From the NCBI GenBank assembly GCA_002099365.1, contig MSED01000014.1:372001-436000 (forward strand): a DNA stretch of 64,000 nt, read 5' to 3'. The notes below the pieces were generated by a model. The model had not been told where the DNA came from. It saw only the letters and a program-made list of their open reading frames with translations, and searched no databases. The position numbers were made by a program, and so were the translations under genes. The stretch is from Phialophora verrucosa. Taxonomy: Eukaryota > Ascomycota > Eurotiomycetes > Chaetothyriales > Herpotrichiellaceae. Shown in pieces: positions 35,271 to 46,370 of this stretch. The number at the start of each line of letters is the position of its first letter. Position 1 is the stretch's first letter.

Positions 35271-35839
35271 GTCTGCTGGTCTGGGAGAGACGGTCCCTTC
35301 TGCATGGGATGTAAGGACTCAACCAATTCCGTCCCGTGCTGAGGGTGGTGTGACGAAGAAGATTTCTCTCCTACGCGTTGATGGCAGAAGATAGGACTGA
35401 GGTTGAAGGTCCGTCAGATTTACACGCGCGTCCATCGCGAGAGACCGGAAAACGGGTGCAACCCAACCCGACCGTCTCGAGGCGTCGTGCCACCCGATAT
35501 CAAACATATTCGTAGCGCAGTGAGATCGCTGCGAGGGGAAAAGAGTACAGACCAAGAGCAGAATATTGTGAAATGCTCTTCTGGTTCAATAAAGGCCAGC
35601 TGAATTGGCATTTGCGTGGCATCTATCTCTTCCCGAGTCTGGCTGGCCGGGCTTTGACAACCGAGCATTCTACGTGCTTTGTCCATGACCCCTAATCGAT
35701 CAGAGCTGAGATGCTCAGCCAGGAGGATGACGCTCTGTCCTGCACTCAAGCTCACACCTACGCGGTCACCACTCACGCCATGGCCATTCGCCAGCTTCAT
35801 CCTCGTAGTCCATCACGCTCACCACAACGTCCTCTCTCT
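35271..35839. other. Convergent 3' intergenic region
   Basis: Between LSM1 and the convergent membrane-protein gene; no feature recognised. Confidence 0.6.
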
Positions 35840-37406
35840 TCAACTACTCTCCAACTTGGCCAGCCAGTTCACCACCATCATGGCCTGCGTGAGCGCCACT
35901 TTTTCTCCAAACCGCACGCCGTCCCACGTGTTGGCCTGGACGGTCACGTTCCACATGCCGAGCGCCTCGACGTCGTTGTCCTCGGCGACCTGGCGGAGCT
36001 GGCGGTCAAAGTCCCAGATCTCCTGGTTGCCCTTGCGGCCGCGGATCTCGGTGTGGCCGCTGGCCGTGGGGCCGATCCACAGCATGGGCGTCTTGCGGTG
36101 CGACTGGTCTGCCAGGGCGAGGAATTCTTCCAGACTGGCGACGGCGGCGTCTGCATTGGCGGTCGAGGGGGAGAGGGAGTGGATCACCGGGACGGGGTGG
36201 TAGTTCGATCGCTTTTCCCGCGGCGCCAGGGCCTGGAATTTGTCGACAACGGACTGCGGCGCCGGGGAAGAAGTCACGCGGAGGAAGGCGTGCGGAGTGC
36301 GGGCGCAGAGGTAAGGGGTTTCGATCTTCGCTGCTGTGACGGAGCCGAGGTCTTCGCTGGATGTGACGAGGTGGGCGGCGCACGTCGTCGACATGAATTG
36401 GTTGTCGCAGGCGCATTGGCGGCGGGTGTGCTGGTCCAGGTCCCAGGTCTTGAGGGCCCCGTGGCTGAGATCTCGTCGCAGGAGGATGTTCAGGCCCGTG
36501 TAGATGGGTTGGAGGCTGTCGTCGCCGACGAAGATCACGGCAGAGAAGCGTTCCAGGATCATGCAGATCTCTTCCACCGAATACCAGCGGTAGTGGCAGC
36601 CTACAGGAAAGGTCAGATGGCGGTCAAAGGAGGAAGTTTGGCTAATAAAGCATTCGAACCTCTGGGAAAGTAAGGTGTGTCAAACCCGACTCGACCTCCG
36701 CTCGACATGGCTTCGAGAACATCCTTGCGACGGGGGCAGTAGCCGTTGTGGGAGACTCGGGACACGTCGTGGCCGAGAGGCGCGTAGAGATCTGCCATGC
36801 GGATCTTGCACTCGGAGTAACCTTGGAAGTCATTGAAGTAGCTGCATCAGCTCGGTGTTAGCTTCCTGGAGTCGGCCCTGACTTCAAGGCTACTGATGAG
36901 ACTCACTTGCTCAGATCGGAAGCCCGATGAGGTACTCTGTCCGACTGCCCCGTCAGCGACCAGTGGCCACGGATCGGCAACAAACACCACGCCAGGTACA
37001 GAATGAGACACAACCAGAACCAGGAGACGACGTGGTACATGAATCTGGGGAAGTTGAGGTCACGGATATGGTTGTCCCAGGCTTCCGCCGCTGCCCAGGA
37101 CGCTCGGGTGAGCACGGGTGGTTGCTGTGGGTTGCGAGCCTGGAGAAGGTCGTCGTCACGCTTCGCAGCGGCGCCGACCGGACGTGGTGCAGCCGGAGTT
37201 CGAGTCATGGTCATTGCGCGCAGATGAAGGTTGTCGTCGTGCTTCTCGGGTTCGATCTGAGATTCGAAAACTGAGCTCGTGCTCGAATATGGAGGGACAA
37301 GTGGCTCAGTAACAACCGGGAAAATGTAGCAGTCGTGTTTCTCAGGAAGGGACGGGGAATTCGCAGTCGAGGTCATTTCCTCTGAGTGAATTCGAGGCTC
37401 TGCCAT
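35840..37406 (-). CDS. Type II membrane protein with SGNH/PC-esterase-like domain
   Basis: Three exons: 37406-36907, 36841-36660 and 36600-35840, giving 480 aa; joins restore SDLSNYFNDFQGYSECKIR and FPRGCHYRWYSVEEIC. The N-terminal ~120 residues are hydrophilic, then one membrane helix (VVSWFWLCLILYLAWCLLPI) is followed by a luminal/extracellular domain. That domain has a GDS-like nucleophile block (AVIFVGDDSLQPIYTGLNILL) and a C-terminal block (WDGVRFGEKVALTQAMMVVNWL) where an Asp/His pair would be expected; I see the Asp but no DxxH. The pattern resembles PMR5/Cas1-type polysaccharide O-acetyl enzymes of the SGNH superfamily, so a Golgi role in glycan modification is possible. The donor at 36659 is GTTCGA, non-canonical. 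Cysteines in the second exon may form disulphides. Confidence 0.7.
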
Positions 37407-39483
37407 ATTTGACGTTGACGACTAAGCGACCACAATGTCCACGAACAAAGCGTGCAAAAACGCCGGGATGGAAGTGATGATAAAGCGGAGACAGTGGTTG
37501 AAGATGATGTCGCTTCGGCTTTGACGACAACGACAAGAGCGTGACTTCTTTCTTTCAGCAAACAAGGTGTTCGTACCTACAACTCTCTTGGTTTGGTTTC
37601 TGCGGAAGGAACTGTTTCTTTTCTGGCTTCCAATTCCTCCAGTGACAGTCCTGTTCATTCACTTTTGACTCTTCAGCCTCGTCCTCAGCCTCGCCAGGGA
37701 GACACGCCTTGACATGAAAGCCAGGGCTGATGAGCAATGGCCTCTCGCGGGATGCGTGCTTTTGTTCTCCTGCCAGTTCACCCCTCAACGTCTTGCCCAG
37801 TGACTTGTCGTTTGACCACATCGAGCGTCACCATCACAAATTGGATGTTCAGGCGTTTCAAGGCGGAAACGACAAGCGAAGAGACAAGACGGTCCTCCAT
37901 CAACGTATTTGAGCACCGCACTACACCGCATCAATAGTAGACACCGTACAGATCCCCTATCATCCTTCGAATCTTCAGAGCTACCAGCAAGGCTTTCATG
38001 CGAGTAGGTCGAAGTGAGGTGGGGACACAGGGGAGCACGATGATGCATGCGGCGCAGACAAAACCAGTGCGCATATATATACTTACCAAGGGGACAGGTG
38101 ATAACCTTGAAGCGTGTTGCGTCGGTTCAGATGTTCAGGAACGTTCATCAGTCCTTCCGTTGGAATGAGCAGGTTCGAAGACCCGTACCAGGCCGCCAAC
38201 ATGGCTCAAGTGACGAGCACAGCATGATTGTGACAGCAGCCAGAAGGATAATAGCGATGCTGGAAGTGCTTCAAGCTTCTCGACCGTTGAGCAAGCCTGC
38301 CAAAGGGTCCTTGTGTCGTTCCTTGTGCTCGATGCATTGCATCATATGTGCTTGCCTGCTTGAAGGAGAAAACGGCCCTAGACCAGTCAAGCACGAGGTT
38401 GTTCTCCCAGACGGTGTCGCAGCCAGAAGAGATTATTTGCGTGATCATGTTTGTGTCTTTGGCTACGCGTTCAAGTATCCGGGGATGATATCTCGCGTTG
38501 TCTGTGGTATTTCTGCGACCAACGATATCGTATAGCAGTCGCAGCTGTCCGACGCATCTTTGGTACCTAGATGTGTACGCTTTGGCTAGGCAGGACACTT
38601 ATCGAGCACAAAGGGAATACCGTGGCGGTGTGCTCCAATTGCAGATGAAGGATTCCCAATGACCGAACGCGTCCAGAGGACAACAGGCACAACGTTATCG
38701 GGTCGGTTCTTTGGTGGATTGCTGTATGGCGAGAAAGAGACCCATGGGATCGCCTCCACATCGACTGAAACGCTTCAATCCCGCATCGAAGACGGCCGCG
38801 GTGGGATGTGGCGGCGAGAGCAAGAAGGACATCAACAGCGTGGAGTTCGGCAGTCCTTCGGGATGTAGCAGCTCACCCGCTCGCAACAGCAAGCTCGAGC
38901 CTCGTCGGACAGAACCACGCCGGTGGGGGTTTTCACACCGACGACCCCCGGAGCAAAGGGGAAAGCCAGAAAGGCTGGGGGACAGGAAGGCTGACCATCA
39001 GTCCCTAGGGCCGAGACCCAATCATCTCGGGGCCATTCACTCCACAATCAGGTGAATCGACAGCGCCCGCTCCGAAGCGGCGGTGGCTCGTGTCCCTTGT
39101 CCCTCTCTTGGGTCTGCGGGCAGTTGCTCACACGCACGAGTCACAAACTCATCCGTCACTTGCAGCTTCAGCTTTTCTTTTCCCGGTCGTGTTGCACAGC
39201 AGAGAATCTTCGTTACTTGCACACCCCCTTTCACGGACAGAGCTCCTATCTCCAGCACGATCTCGCTCGAGCTCACGGGCCAGCGTCCTGCGTCATTGAG
39301 ACTTTGAGGCTGCCTCGGCACCCTTCAGTCGGAGAACATCGGACCTCGACTTCCACACGACTTGCTGCCGCAGTTTCGAGTCACAATTGCCAGTGATTGA
39401 TTGCTGCTCTCCATACGCGGTTGCACGCCTTCAAGTTGTTCGTCCCTACTGAAGCAGGCCGTAAGGCCTGAACTTCACCCAAC
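37407..39483. other. 2-kb region before PDK; weak minus-strand coding hints
   Basis: Mostly featureless. On the minus strand a segment around 38206-38598 and another at about 38080-38190 have protein-like composition, the latter ending at a perfect GTAAGT donor, but I could not chain them into a gene. The plus-strand end is the PDK promoter and leader. Confidence 0.4.
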
Positions 39484-40861
39484 ATGTCTTGGAAACCTTC
39501 TGAGAAGCTCGTCCAAACCATCGCTCACTATGCGAGCTTCCCACCGACGGGGGTCAGTCTCCGACAGATGGTGCAGTTCGGAGACAAGCCTTCTGCTGGT
39601 ATGTTATTGTCGGGCGCATCAACTGACAACCATTACTGACTGGCTGTCAGGAACTCTGTTTCGTGCCTCCCAGTTTCTCTCCGAAGAGCTTCCAGTCCGT
39701 CTGGCGCACCGGGTAGAAGAGCTACGGAAACTGCCAGATGGCCTCAATGACATGCCCTCGATCAAGAAGGTCAGAGACTGGTATGCTCAATCCTTCGAAG
39801 AGATCACCACCCTTCAGCGACCCAATCTAGACTCCTCCACCCGTGACCGCCTCTTGAATCCTCCCAAAAAACAAAGCACGAAACTATCCGCCACCACACG
39901 GAATCCCAGCCTGAAAGACGACGGCAATGGCAAGAGTAGCATGAACTCCCGTCGTTACTTTGCTGCCCTGGATGACGGCAAGGAATGGCCTCCAGTCCTG
40001 TCCGAATACAACCGCAAGTTCGCTCGAACGCTCGAGATCATCAAGAGAAGACACGACCCCGTCGTCACCACCGTGGCTCAGGGCATCAACGAGTGGAAGC
40101 GGAAACAACAACGAATGCAAATCGACTCTTCCATTCAATCCTTCCTCGACCGGTTCTACATGTCTCGCATTGGCATCAGAATGCTTATTGGGCAGCACAT
40201 TGCGCTGACAGATCAGACCACCAATAAACACCCGAACTACGTGGGCATCATCTGCACAAAGACCAACGTCCGGGAACTGGCAGAGGAGGCGATCGAGAAT
40301 GCCAGATTCGTGTGTGAGGATCACTACGGCTTGTTCGACGCCCCGAAGGTCCAACTCTTCTGTCCTCCCCACCTGAATTTCATGTACGTTCCCGGCCACT
40401 TGTCACACATGCTGTTCGAAACACTCAAGAACTCTCTCCGAGCTGTCGTCGAGACGCACGGGGCAGAAAAGGAAGAATTTCCGGTGACCAAAGTGATTGT
40501 TGCCGAAGGAAAGGAAGACATCACCATCAAAATCAGCGATGAAGGAGGCGGTATTCCAAGATCAGCCATTCCTCTCGTCTGGACATATATGTACACTACC
40601 GTGGACACCACGCCGGAGCTGGACCCGGGTTTTAATGCTAGTGACTTTAAGGCGCCGATGGCTGGATTTGGGTACGGGTTGCCGCTTTCGCGGTTATATG
40701 CACGGTACTTCGGCGGGGATCTTAAGCTGATCTCCATGGAGGGGTACGTTCCTTGCTTCCGCCCAGGGTTGGAGCCATTTGCTAACACGACGTCTAGATA
40801 TGGCACGGACGTCTACCTGCATCTCAACCGCCTCTCGTCGTCAGCAGAGCCTCTCCAATAA
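39484..40861 (+). CDS. Mitochondrial pyruvate dehydrogenase kinase
   Basis: GHKL-fold kinase that phosphorylates the E1-alpha subunit of pyruvate dehydrogenase and shuts down carbon entry to the TCA cycle. Exons 39484-39598, 39651-40743 and 40798-40861; introns 39599-39650 and 40744-40797; 423 aa. N-terminal regulatory helices start at SEKLVQTIAHYASFPPTGVSL, then ASQFLSEELPVRLAHRV. The ATP-binding boxes are clear: N-box in HMLFETLKNSLRAVVE, G1 DEGGGIPRS, G2 GFGYGLPLSRLYARYFGGDL. A ~60-residue insertion (DSSTRDRLLNPPKKQSTKLS onward) separates the helices, as in fungal paralogues. No strong cleavable presequence is seen before SEKLV. I cannot decide between the Pkp1 and Pkp2 branches. Confidence 0.93.
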
Positions 40862-42670
40862 CAATCAGCAGTCATGAGGGATAGTCGCGGTTCCCAAGGA
40901 TTGGCGCTGAAAGGCACTGGCAATGTTGATGACCGGAAGCGCATTCCAACCATCAGCAGTGGACGACTAGCCGCAGTACGTTCACGTTTGAGGAGTGGGG
41001 AGGTGTCGGAGCGGAAGCAGGTAGGCGACACTGAAAGCATGATTAACGAGGAGCCCAACGTCGTGCAACCTGGGGGGGCGAGTCAATGGCTGGAATGAGC
41101 GAAGGCCGCCTGGGCCAAAAGGCCAAAAAAGAACATATTCGATATGGGCGCCAAACAGAGCAATAACATAGCATGTTAGCTAGAATGGAATGGGTGTGCC
41201 ACCCCCTGGTTTCCGTGTCACTTGGGTCTCTTACGACCAAGTTCACCACCATTTTCACCGGCGCACAGCGTCGCTCACCTGGACGTGTTCCCCAGCGACT
41301 GTGCCCGATGATCCTGCCATGAAAGACCGCCGTTGCCTACCGTCATGTTCTCGCGACGGCCAAGGAGCGCATCAGCGTCACCACCGATCTTACAAGGCGT
41401 GCGCTAGAGCCTCAAAAAATCCCGACAACTTGAGACCATAGAGGGCGTTGTCCCTTCCACCATGTGACAGCTCGACATCGAGGCCTCTAGTGAACCTTTG
41501 CGACATCTTTCCCTAGTTCGTGCACTTGGTCAACTCAATTTTAGTGTCCAGGCCATGTGGGAAGACGGCGTCAATCTCGCTTGAGAAATCGTTTAGGACG
41601 CAGTATCACCCTCCCGGTCTCGGCCAATGTCCGCAGGCCTCTCTAGGGTTCTGCCGCGATCATATCAACTCTCGCCCTGGGATTCAGATCTGCATGACAC
41701 GCCATGCTCGTCCCAATGCCTGTCGAATCCCGGGGCAACAGTGATCCCTTGCGGCAGGTCTAGCTTGTGACGTCCTGGTCCTAGCAGATAGGAATACGCG
41801 GCTTTTCACGTGTTGGCTCTTCACTCGAGCAGTTAGGATCGCCTATCTCTCGCTCGTCGATCGCGATCGCAACGCTTGGAAATGCACCTCGAGCCATCTG
41901 CGTTCACGATCATGAGTCAGGCGCCCCTCCTCAGAGCTCTTGACCGAGTCATGGATGCTCTTCACGTGATGTCTGTTCTGGGCAGGTCTGCCGCGAACAC
42001 CATGTCGGCTCTCACCAGCGTGAACAACGAATCGACATTCCCTGCCAACACCATCCGGTCTCGTGACGTTACGAGAGGACACCCATCAAAGCAACAGCAT
42101 TTGCTGAGAGTTCAGCCTTTAGCGGGCAGCCCCAAAGACTGGAAGCAAGCCAAAGCGACTGGTGGCCTTCACCGTATCAGCAAGTCTTGTGGAATCGAGT
42201 CGCTCCCATTCACCACCAGCGTCGTGCCCGGGAGAGAGTATTGAATATTCCCCTCGTCTTCTCAAGTTCACCAGTGCATGTTCTCGTCATAAATTACACC
42301 AAGAAACGACGGGTCACTCCTCGACTGAAACCAGCTCAGCAACTCAATCAACTGAATTTCTTCCCAATACGGCCCTTCAGAAAGCCGTCATCCGGCATTC
42401 AGCCTTACAGCAGCAGTTGCCTGTCTAAATGAGGACCGATCAGACCCACCCAGCTTACCACTAGGTAGACCGCCGACTGTGGACTTTGCCGCGGACCCAT
42501 TTCGTCCTGTCTTCCTCTCTCTCTATTTCCTTCCGAGACTGATCATACGCGTGTTCGCTTTCGTTCATGTTTACGTCTGCCAGAAGGGCCCGGCTTTCCC
42601 CAGCCCAGGACTTGCATATCCTCTATCCTCCTCAGTCAGGGAATGATCTATTGATCTATTCTTTGTACAC
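40862..42670. other. 1.8-kb intergenic region
   Basis: Separates the core gene PDK from the peptide-locus region. Short frames (for example 41876-42244) show no domain. The last 150 nt are CT-rich and likely the promoter of the next gene. Confidence 0.5.
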
Positions 42671-43372
42671 ATGGCACACGACTACCAGAAGCTTCAGGAT
42701 GGTGACTCGCTTGAAGACCAGACGCCCGCATCCAGAGAACGAGGCCCACGACTACCATGGACGAAAACAACTTCATTAGCTCTCCTCTCCCTCACTCTGC
42801 TCGTCACAATCTGTGTCTATTCGTTCTATCACATCTTCCCTCAACCCGTCCATTCCACCCATTCACCATCAGCATGGACCGACTGTGGTTCTTCTCCTTC
42901 AGAAGCACGTTCCCGCGGCTGCTTTTTCGACGTGATGAGCTTCACCTGGTCACTTCCCGACTGTTTCGACGGAGAATTAATGGAACAATTCCTCAATCAT
43001 ACACAATGGCGCTGGTATACCGAGGACGGCACGGAAACCAACAAGGACAGTGTCCTGGCGGGCGATTATGAGTACTTGTTTGTAAGCGGAGAGTACCATG
43101 CCATTCATTGTACGGTGAGTACACGTCCTCCATCATCGCCGGGCCTTGTAGTCATGAACGCCTCTCTTGCTAACGAAAATCTGGACCTGCAGTTCATGTG
43201 GCGCAAGATGCACCGTGCGCTGCTTCACGGACGGAACATCGACAGTTATCTAGTAAACTACAACCACACGGAGCACTGTGCGCACCGCCTGCAAAAGCAG
43301 GATGCGATGCAGACGGATGTGAACACGGTGATCGTGACAAAGTATCCGAGTTGTGGCGGTTCGTTGAGATAA
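42671..43372 (+). CDS. UstYa-like single-pass membrane protein, divergent
   Basis: Predicted 207 aa from exons 42671-43114 and 43193-43372 (intron 43115-43192, phase 0). A short cytosolic N-terminus and one membrane helix (SLALLSLTLLVTICVYSFYHI, ~35-55) are followed by a luminal domain. Two HxxHC motifs are present: HAIHC (143-147) and HTEHC (173-177), separated by 25 residues with FMWRKMHRALL between. Paired HxxHC motifs mark the UstYa/DUF3328 oxidases that cyclise fungal RiPPs. However, the CFFDVMSFTWSLPDCFDGEL block and close motif spacing belong to a widespread relative family, so catalytic equivalence is inference. N-glycosylation sequons (NHT) occur. It lies 2 kb from the canonical UstYa-like gene at 45423 and 4.6 kb from the precursor gene. 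Confidence 0.75.
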   Translation: MAHDYQKLQDGDSLEDQTPASRERGPRLPWTKTTSLALLSLTLLVTICVYSFYHIFPQPVHSTHSPSAWTDCGSSPSEARSRGCFFDVMSFTWSLPDCFDGELMEQFLNHTQWRWYTEDGTETNKDSVLAGDYEYLFVSGEYHAIHCTVSTRPPSSPGLVVMNASLANENLDLQFMWRKMHRALLHGRNIDSYLVNYNHTEHCAHRLQKQDAMQTDVNTVIVTKYPSCGGSLR

Positions 43373-44349
43373 TGGTGGTGCATTGCCCAAACATTGAGTT
43401 AACAACCGCCATGCTTTGCACGTTTGGCTTGTTCAACGCGATTTGGTGCCTCCCCCGTCCCCGGGAACGAGCCCTGACTGAGGTGAATTGCTAGCCTGCA
43501 AGACGGACTGAAACCACACGAACATTAGTCAACGGCCACGAGCCCAAAGGAATGGACCGGCGTCCACTAGGAATCGAACCATTCACCTTGAATGCAAAAG
43601 TGTAAACCAATCGGTGTCAGAAGATGCGAGCAATCAGCTGTAGCATGCCGGGGAATCTCCTCTGCACAACACGTACACCGGGGTCCCGTATATCGCAAGA
43701 TTGATCCTGCTCTTTACCTAGATGCGCTGTAGCAGGAGGTGTGTGTGGCACATCCACAGTACACTCACTGTACGAGCATGCACAACGGCGTGACGATTCA
43801 GGACTGAGACAGAGATCCTCCTTCATCCCACCTCGTGGATAGGATGTTGTCCACACCGCCCGCTCCCGCGTCTGTAGGATTGTCTGCGAGGTAAGATCCG
43901 TAACGAAGGACATACTGTATGTACTATTGTACACGCAGGAATGACCGCCTCCACCGCCCCGCCTCTCCAATGCACATGGCTTACTCGTACACATGGCCCG
44001 CCTACCCACGACTGGTTTGGCTACTGGGTACATATCCGATTGTGTCCCGCCACTTCGACGGAGATGAGACCCAGCCTGCCTGTTCAGGCGAGGATTCCGT
44101 GGTAAGTGTTCAGATCACGGGGGCGGTCTTTTCTGTCCTCCTTGTATCCTGTATTATTTCATTACGTCCCAGAATGAAAACATCCCTAACATCGATCGAT
44201 ATATCTATCTATTCCACACTCCTGCATCGGCGTCCATCCGCAACCTCGTACCATACTCGTCCTCCCTCTGTACGTAGGATGAAGGATGGATGCAGTACTC
44301 GGTAAAATATGTAATAGTATAGAATTACACCGGCCTTGAGCCTCGCCCG

Positions 44350-44369
44350 CCCTAGCCCTAACCCTAGCC
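44350..44369. repeat. Telomere-like repeat, interstitial
   Basis: CCCTAGCCCTAACCCTAGCC: one exact CCCTAA unit flanked by CCCTAG variants, in register of six. TTAGGG is the usual telomere unit of filamentous ascomycetes. Confidence 0.6.
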
Positions 44370-44825
44370 GGTACATTCGCCCCAGCCTTCGTCAGCCTCA
44401 ACGAGTGTCACGAGCTCATGCTCGTTGAGCTCGTGCTCCTGTGCCTGTGCCTTTCTTTCCTTTCCCGCACGAGAGGACGGGCTCCTTCTAACTGTAGATG
44501 TAGATGGATTTCGTGCATCAGATGCATGCGATGGATGGTATGATGTCGCGAATGCCAAATCCCACATCTAACATCTCACATCTCGCACGGTGATCTCGCA
44601 TCACGCGCGAGTGTCAAGGTCGGTAATTGATACGTACACTCTACTCACTGTATCCTACTGTACTCCGCTACTCACGACTCCGCTACTGCCTACTCCGTAA
44701 GCATCGCGCCGAGGAAGACACTTGCCACGCACACCTCACTCACTCACTCACCCACCCACCCCCTGCATCGGGGAGGTGTTGACGCGATATTAATTTCCTC
44801 GTTTCTAAAAACCGAAATTCCACCC

Positions 44826-44845
44826 CACGCACGCACGCACGCACG
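44826..44845. repeat. CACG microsatellite
   Basis: Five tandem CACG units. A similar run occurs at about 10547-10560. Confidence 0.85.
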
Positions 44846-45422
44846 GCAATTTTTGGAATTCCCCATCCTGCAGGATCCGAGACGGCGCATGCACATACAT
44901 ATATACATACATGACTATTTCGACTTATAGAACTCGTACTCCACGCGCGCGGGCCCCTAACTTTACTAACGTTGCTAGTCGATATTGGCGCGTGCTGTCT
45001 TGCCTGGAGAGGGAGTGGGGAGGCGTGCCTTGATCGTGGGGTGGGGTATGTTACTATGTAGAAATGGACCATTCACTCGGTACTAAAGTACATGCGGAAG
45101 TTGATTTCTCAATGTGGCAATTATCCTGATCGGACATAGGCCTAGTGGCGACGCCGGCGATGTTACTGACTTGCATTGCATCGATTGCTGTGCTAGGAGA
45201 TCCACATGAATATGTACATCCGTACAGTAAGTACAGGTAGTCTACATAGGATCCTCGCTCCGGCTGCATTGCGGACCCTCCAAGGATCCCTCGATCAAGA
45301 CGAGCAGATCCCGCAGGATCGAATGGAACTCTTTTCGAGCTCGCGCATCACGGACGCATTGCTTGCCGTTCCGACATGGTCCCCTTCCGCTGGCCTGTCT
45401 GTCCACTCGTTAGTGTTTGTGC

Positions 45423-46370
45423 TCATGCTCTCTCATGCTCGTGTCCGTCGCCCTCGTCATCGCCCTCAGGAGTCATGTTCCACGCTTTGTGCTCCCTTGC
45501 CCACTGAGCAATGGGCTCGTACTTCCTGCACACATGCGGTCCGTCAAAGTTCGGCACGGTGCGGTCTTTGTGGTCTTTGCGAAAGGTGATGATGTCAGTA
45601 CTGCCCTGGCACATCAAGGATTGGCGGATATGGTCGATACAATGGTCTGCGAAACGCGATTAGGTCCTCCAAATCATGACGGCCGAATTCCAAGGCATAC
45701 CGATATGAGCGGCCGCTTCATCCTTTGTCGGATCGCGGCCGTAGAAGATCTCGGGCTGCTCGGCCCAAACGTGCATCCGCAGGTGGTGCAAGCAGTGCAA
45801 GTTATGGAACATCTCGATTGCCCCGGCCGAGTATCTTGGGTCTCTGTTGTAGCGTATGGTCGGCTGCAAGAGCTGTGAAACCTCGCTGTCGTCGAGTTTG
45901 ATGATTCCCACTGCATCCATCGCCGTTAGTGTCGGTGCATTGAGGGTCATGGATGGTAAACTCACATCGTGAGATCTCCTTCCATGCGGCCGTATTGGTC
46001 TCATTCGGCGCCCCTTGGTATATTGAGTGGTCGCCCCAGAGCCCTTGGGTGAAGGTTCTGATCTCATATTCGATCGAGTCTTGCAACGGTGCTGCAAAAA
46101 TGCTCTGCTTAGTTTCGTCATGCAGAGTTGCATATCCGCGCCAGACATACTGTAGAGTTCCAAATCATTGCCCTTGTTACCATCCCAATATAATCGGCGT
46201 GAACAGATCAGAAGCGCCAGAGTCCAGGTGGCAAGCAAGACTGTCGCGAGTATAGACCTTCGAGACGTCTCCTGCTTTGGTGGAAGTGGGCGGTCTAGTT
46301 CTGAGTATTGGTACTTGCTCCTCCTGCCCAATAGCCATTTTGGACGTGTCCAGGATTGAAAATGATCCAT
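45423..46370 (-). CDS. UstYa/DUF3328-family oxidase-like protein
   Basis: Four exons: 46370-46151, 46091-45966, 45910-45701 and 45646-45423, giving 259 aa with every junction in phase. The N-terminus is cytosolic and basic, with one membrane helix (RSILATVLLATWTLALLICS, ~50-70) and a luminal domain. Both catalytic-type motifs are canonical: HNLHC at 151-155 within FHNLHCLHHLRMHVW, and HIDHC at 184-188 within HIDHCIDHIRQSLMC; the second is created only by correct splicing of exons 3 and 4. Upstream is FTQGLWGDHSIYQGAPNETNTAAW, the usual substrate-domain region. UstYa proteins act in the secretory pathway as copper-dependent oxidative cyclases of precursor peptides (ustiloxin, asperipin, phomopsin), and some work on other metabolites. 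It is divergent from the repeat-bearing precursor gene 1.6 kb away, which makes a RiPP role likely. Start MDHF chosen over a 13-residue-longer option. Confidence 0.9.

Larger units (their letters stand above)
43373..45422. other. 2-kb repeat-rich spacer inside the peptide locus
   Basis: No gene. Contains a telomere-like stretch (44350-44369), a TACTCCGTA motif (44691-44699), CACT/CACC runs around 44737-44760, a CACG microsatellite (44826-44845) and an ATAC/ATAT run near 44890-44915. A tRNA-like block at about 43570-43615 was rejected. Confidence 0.6.

Noticed and set aside
43570..43615. tRNA-like block on the minus strand (GGTTCGATTCC with an anticodon-like hairpin)
   Set aside because: The T-stem does not pair (only 2 of 5 bp), the anticodon loop lacks U33, and no matching acceptor stem is found.
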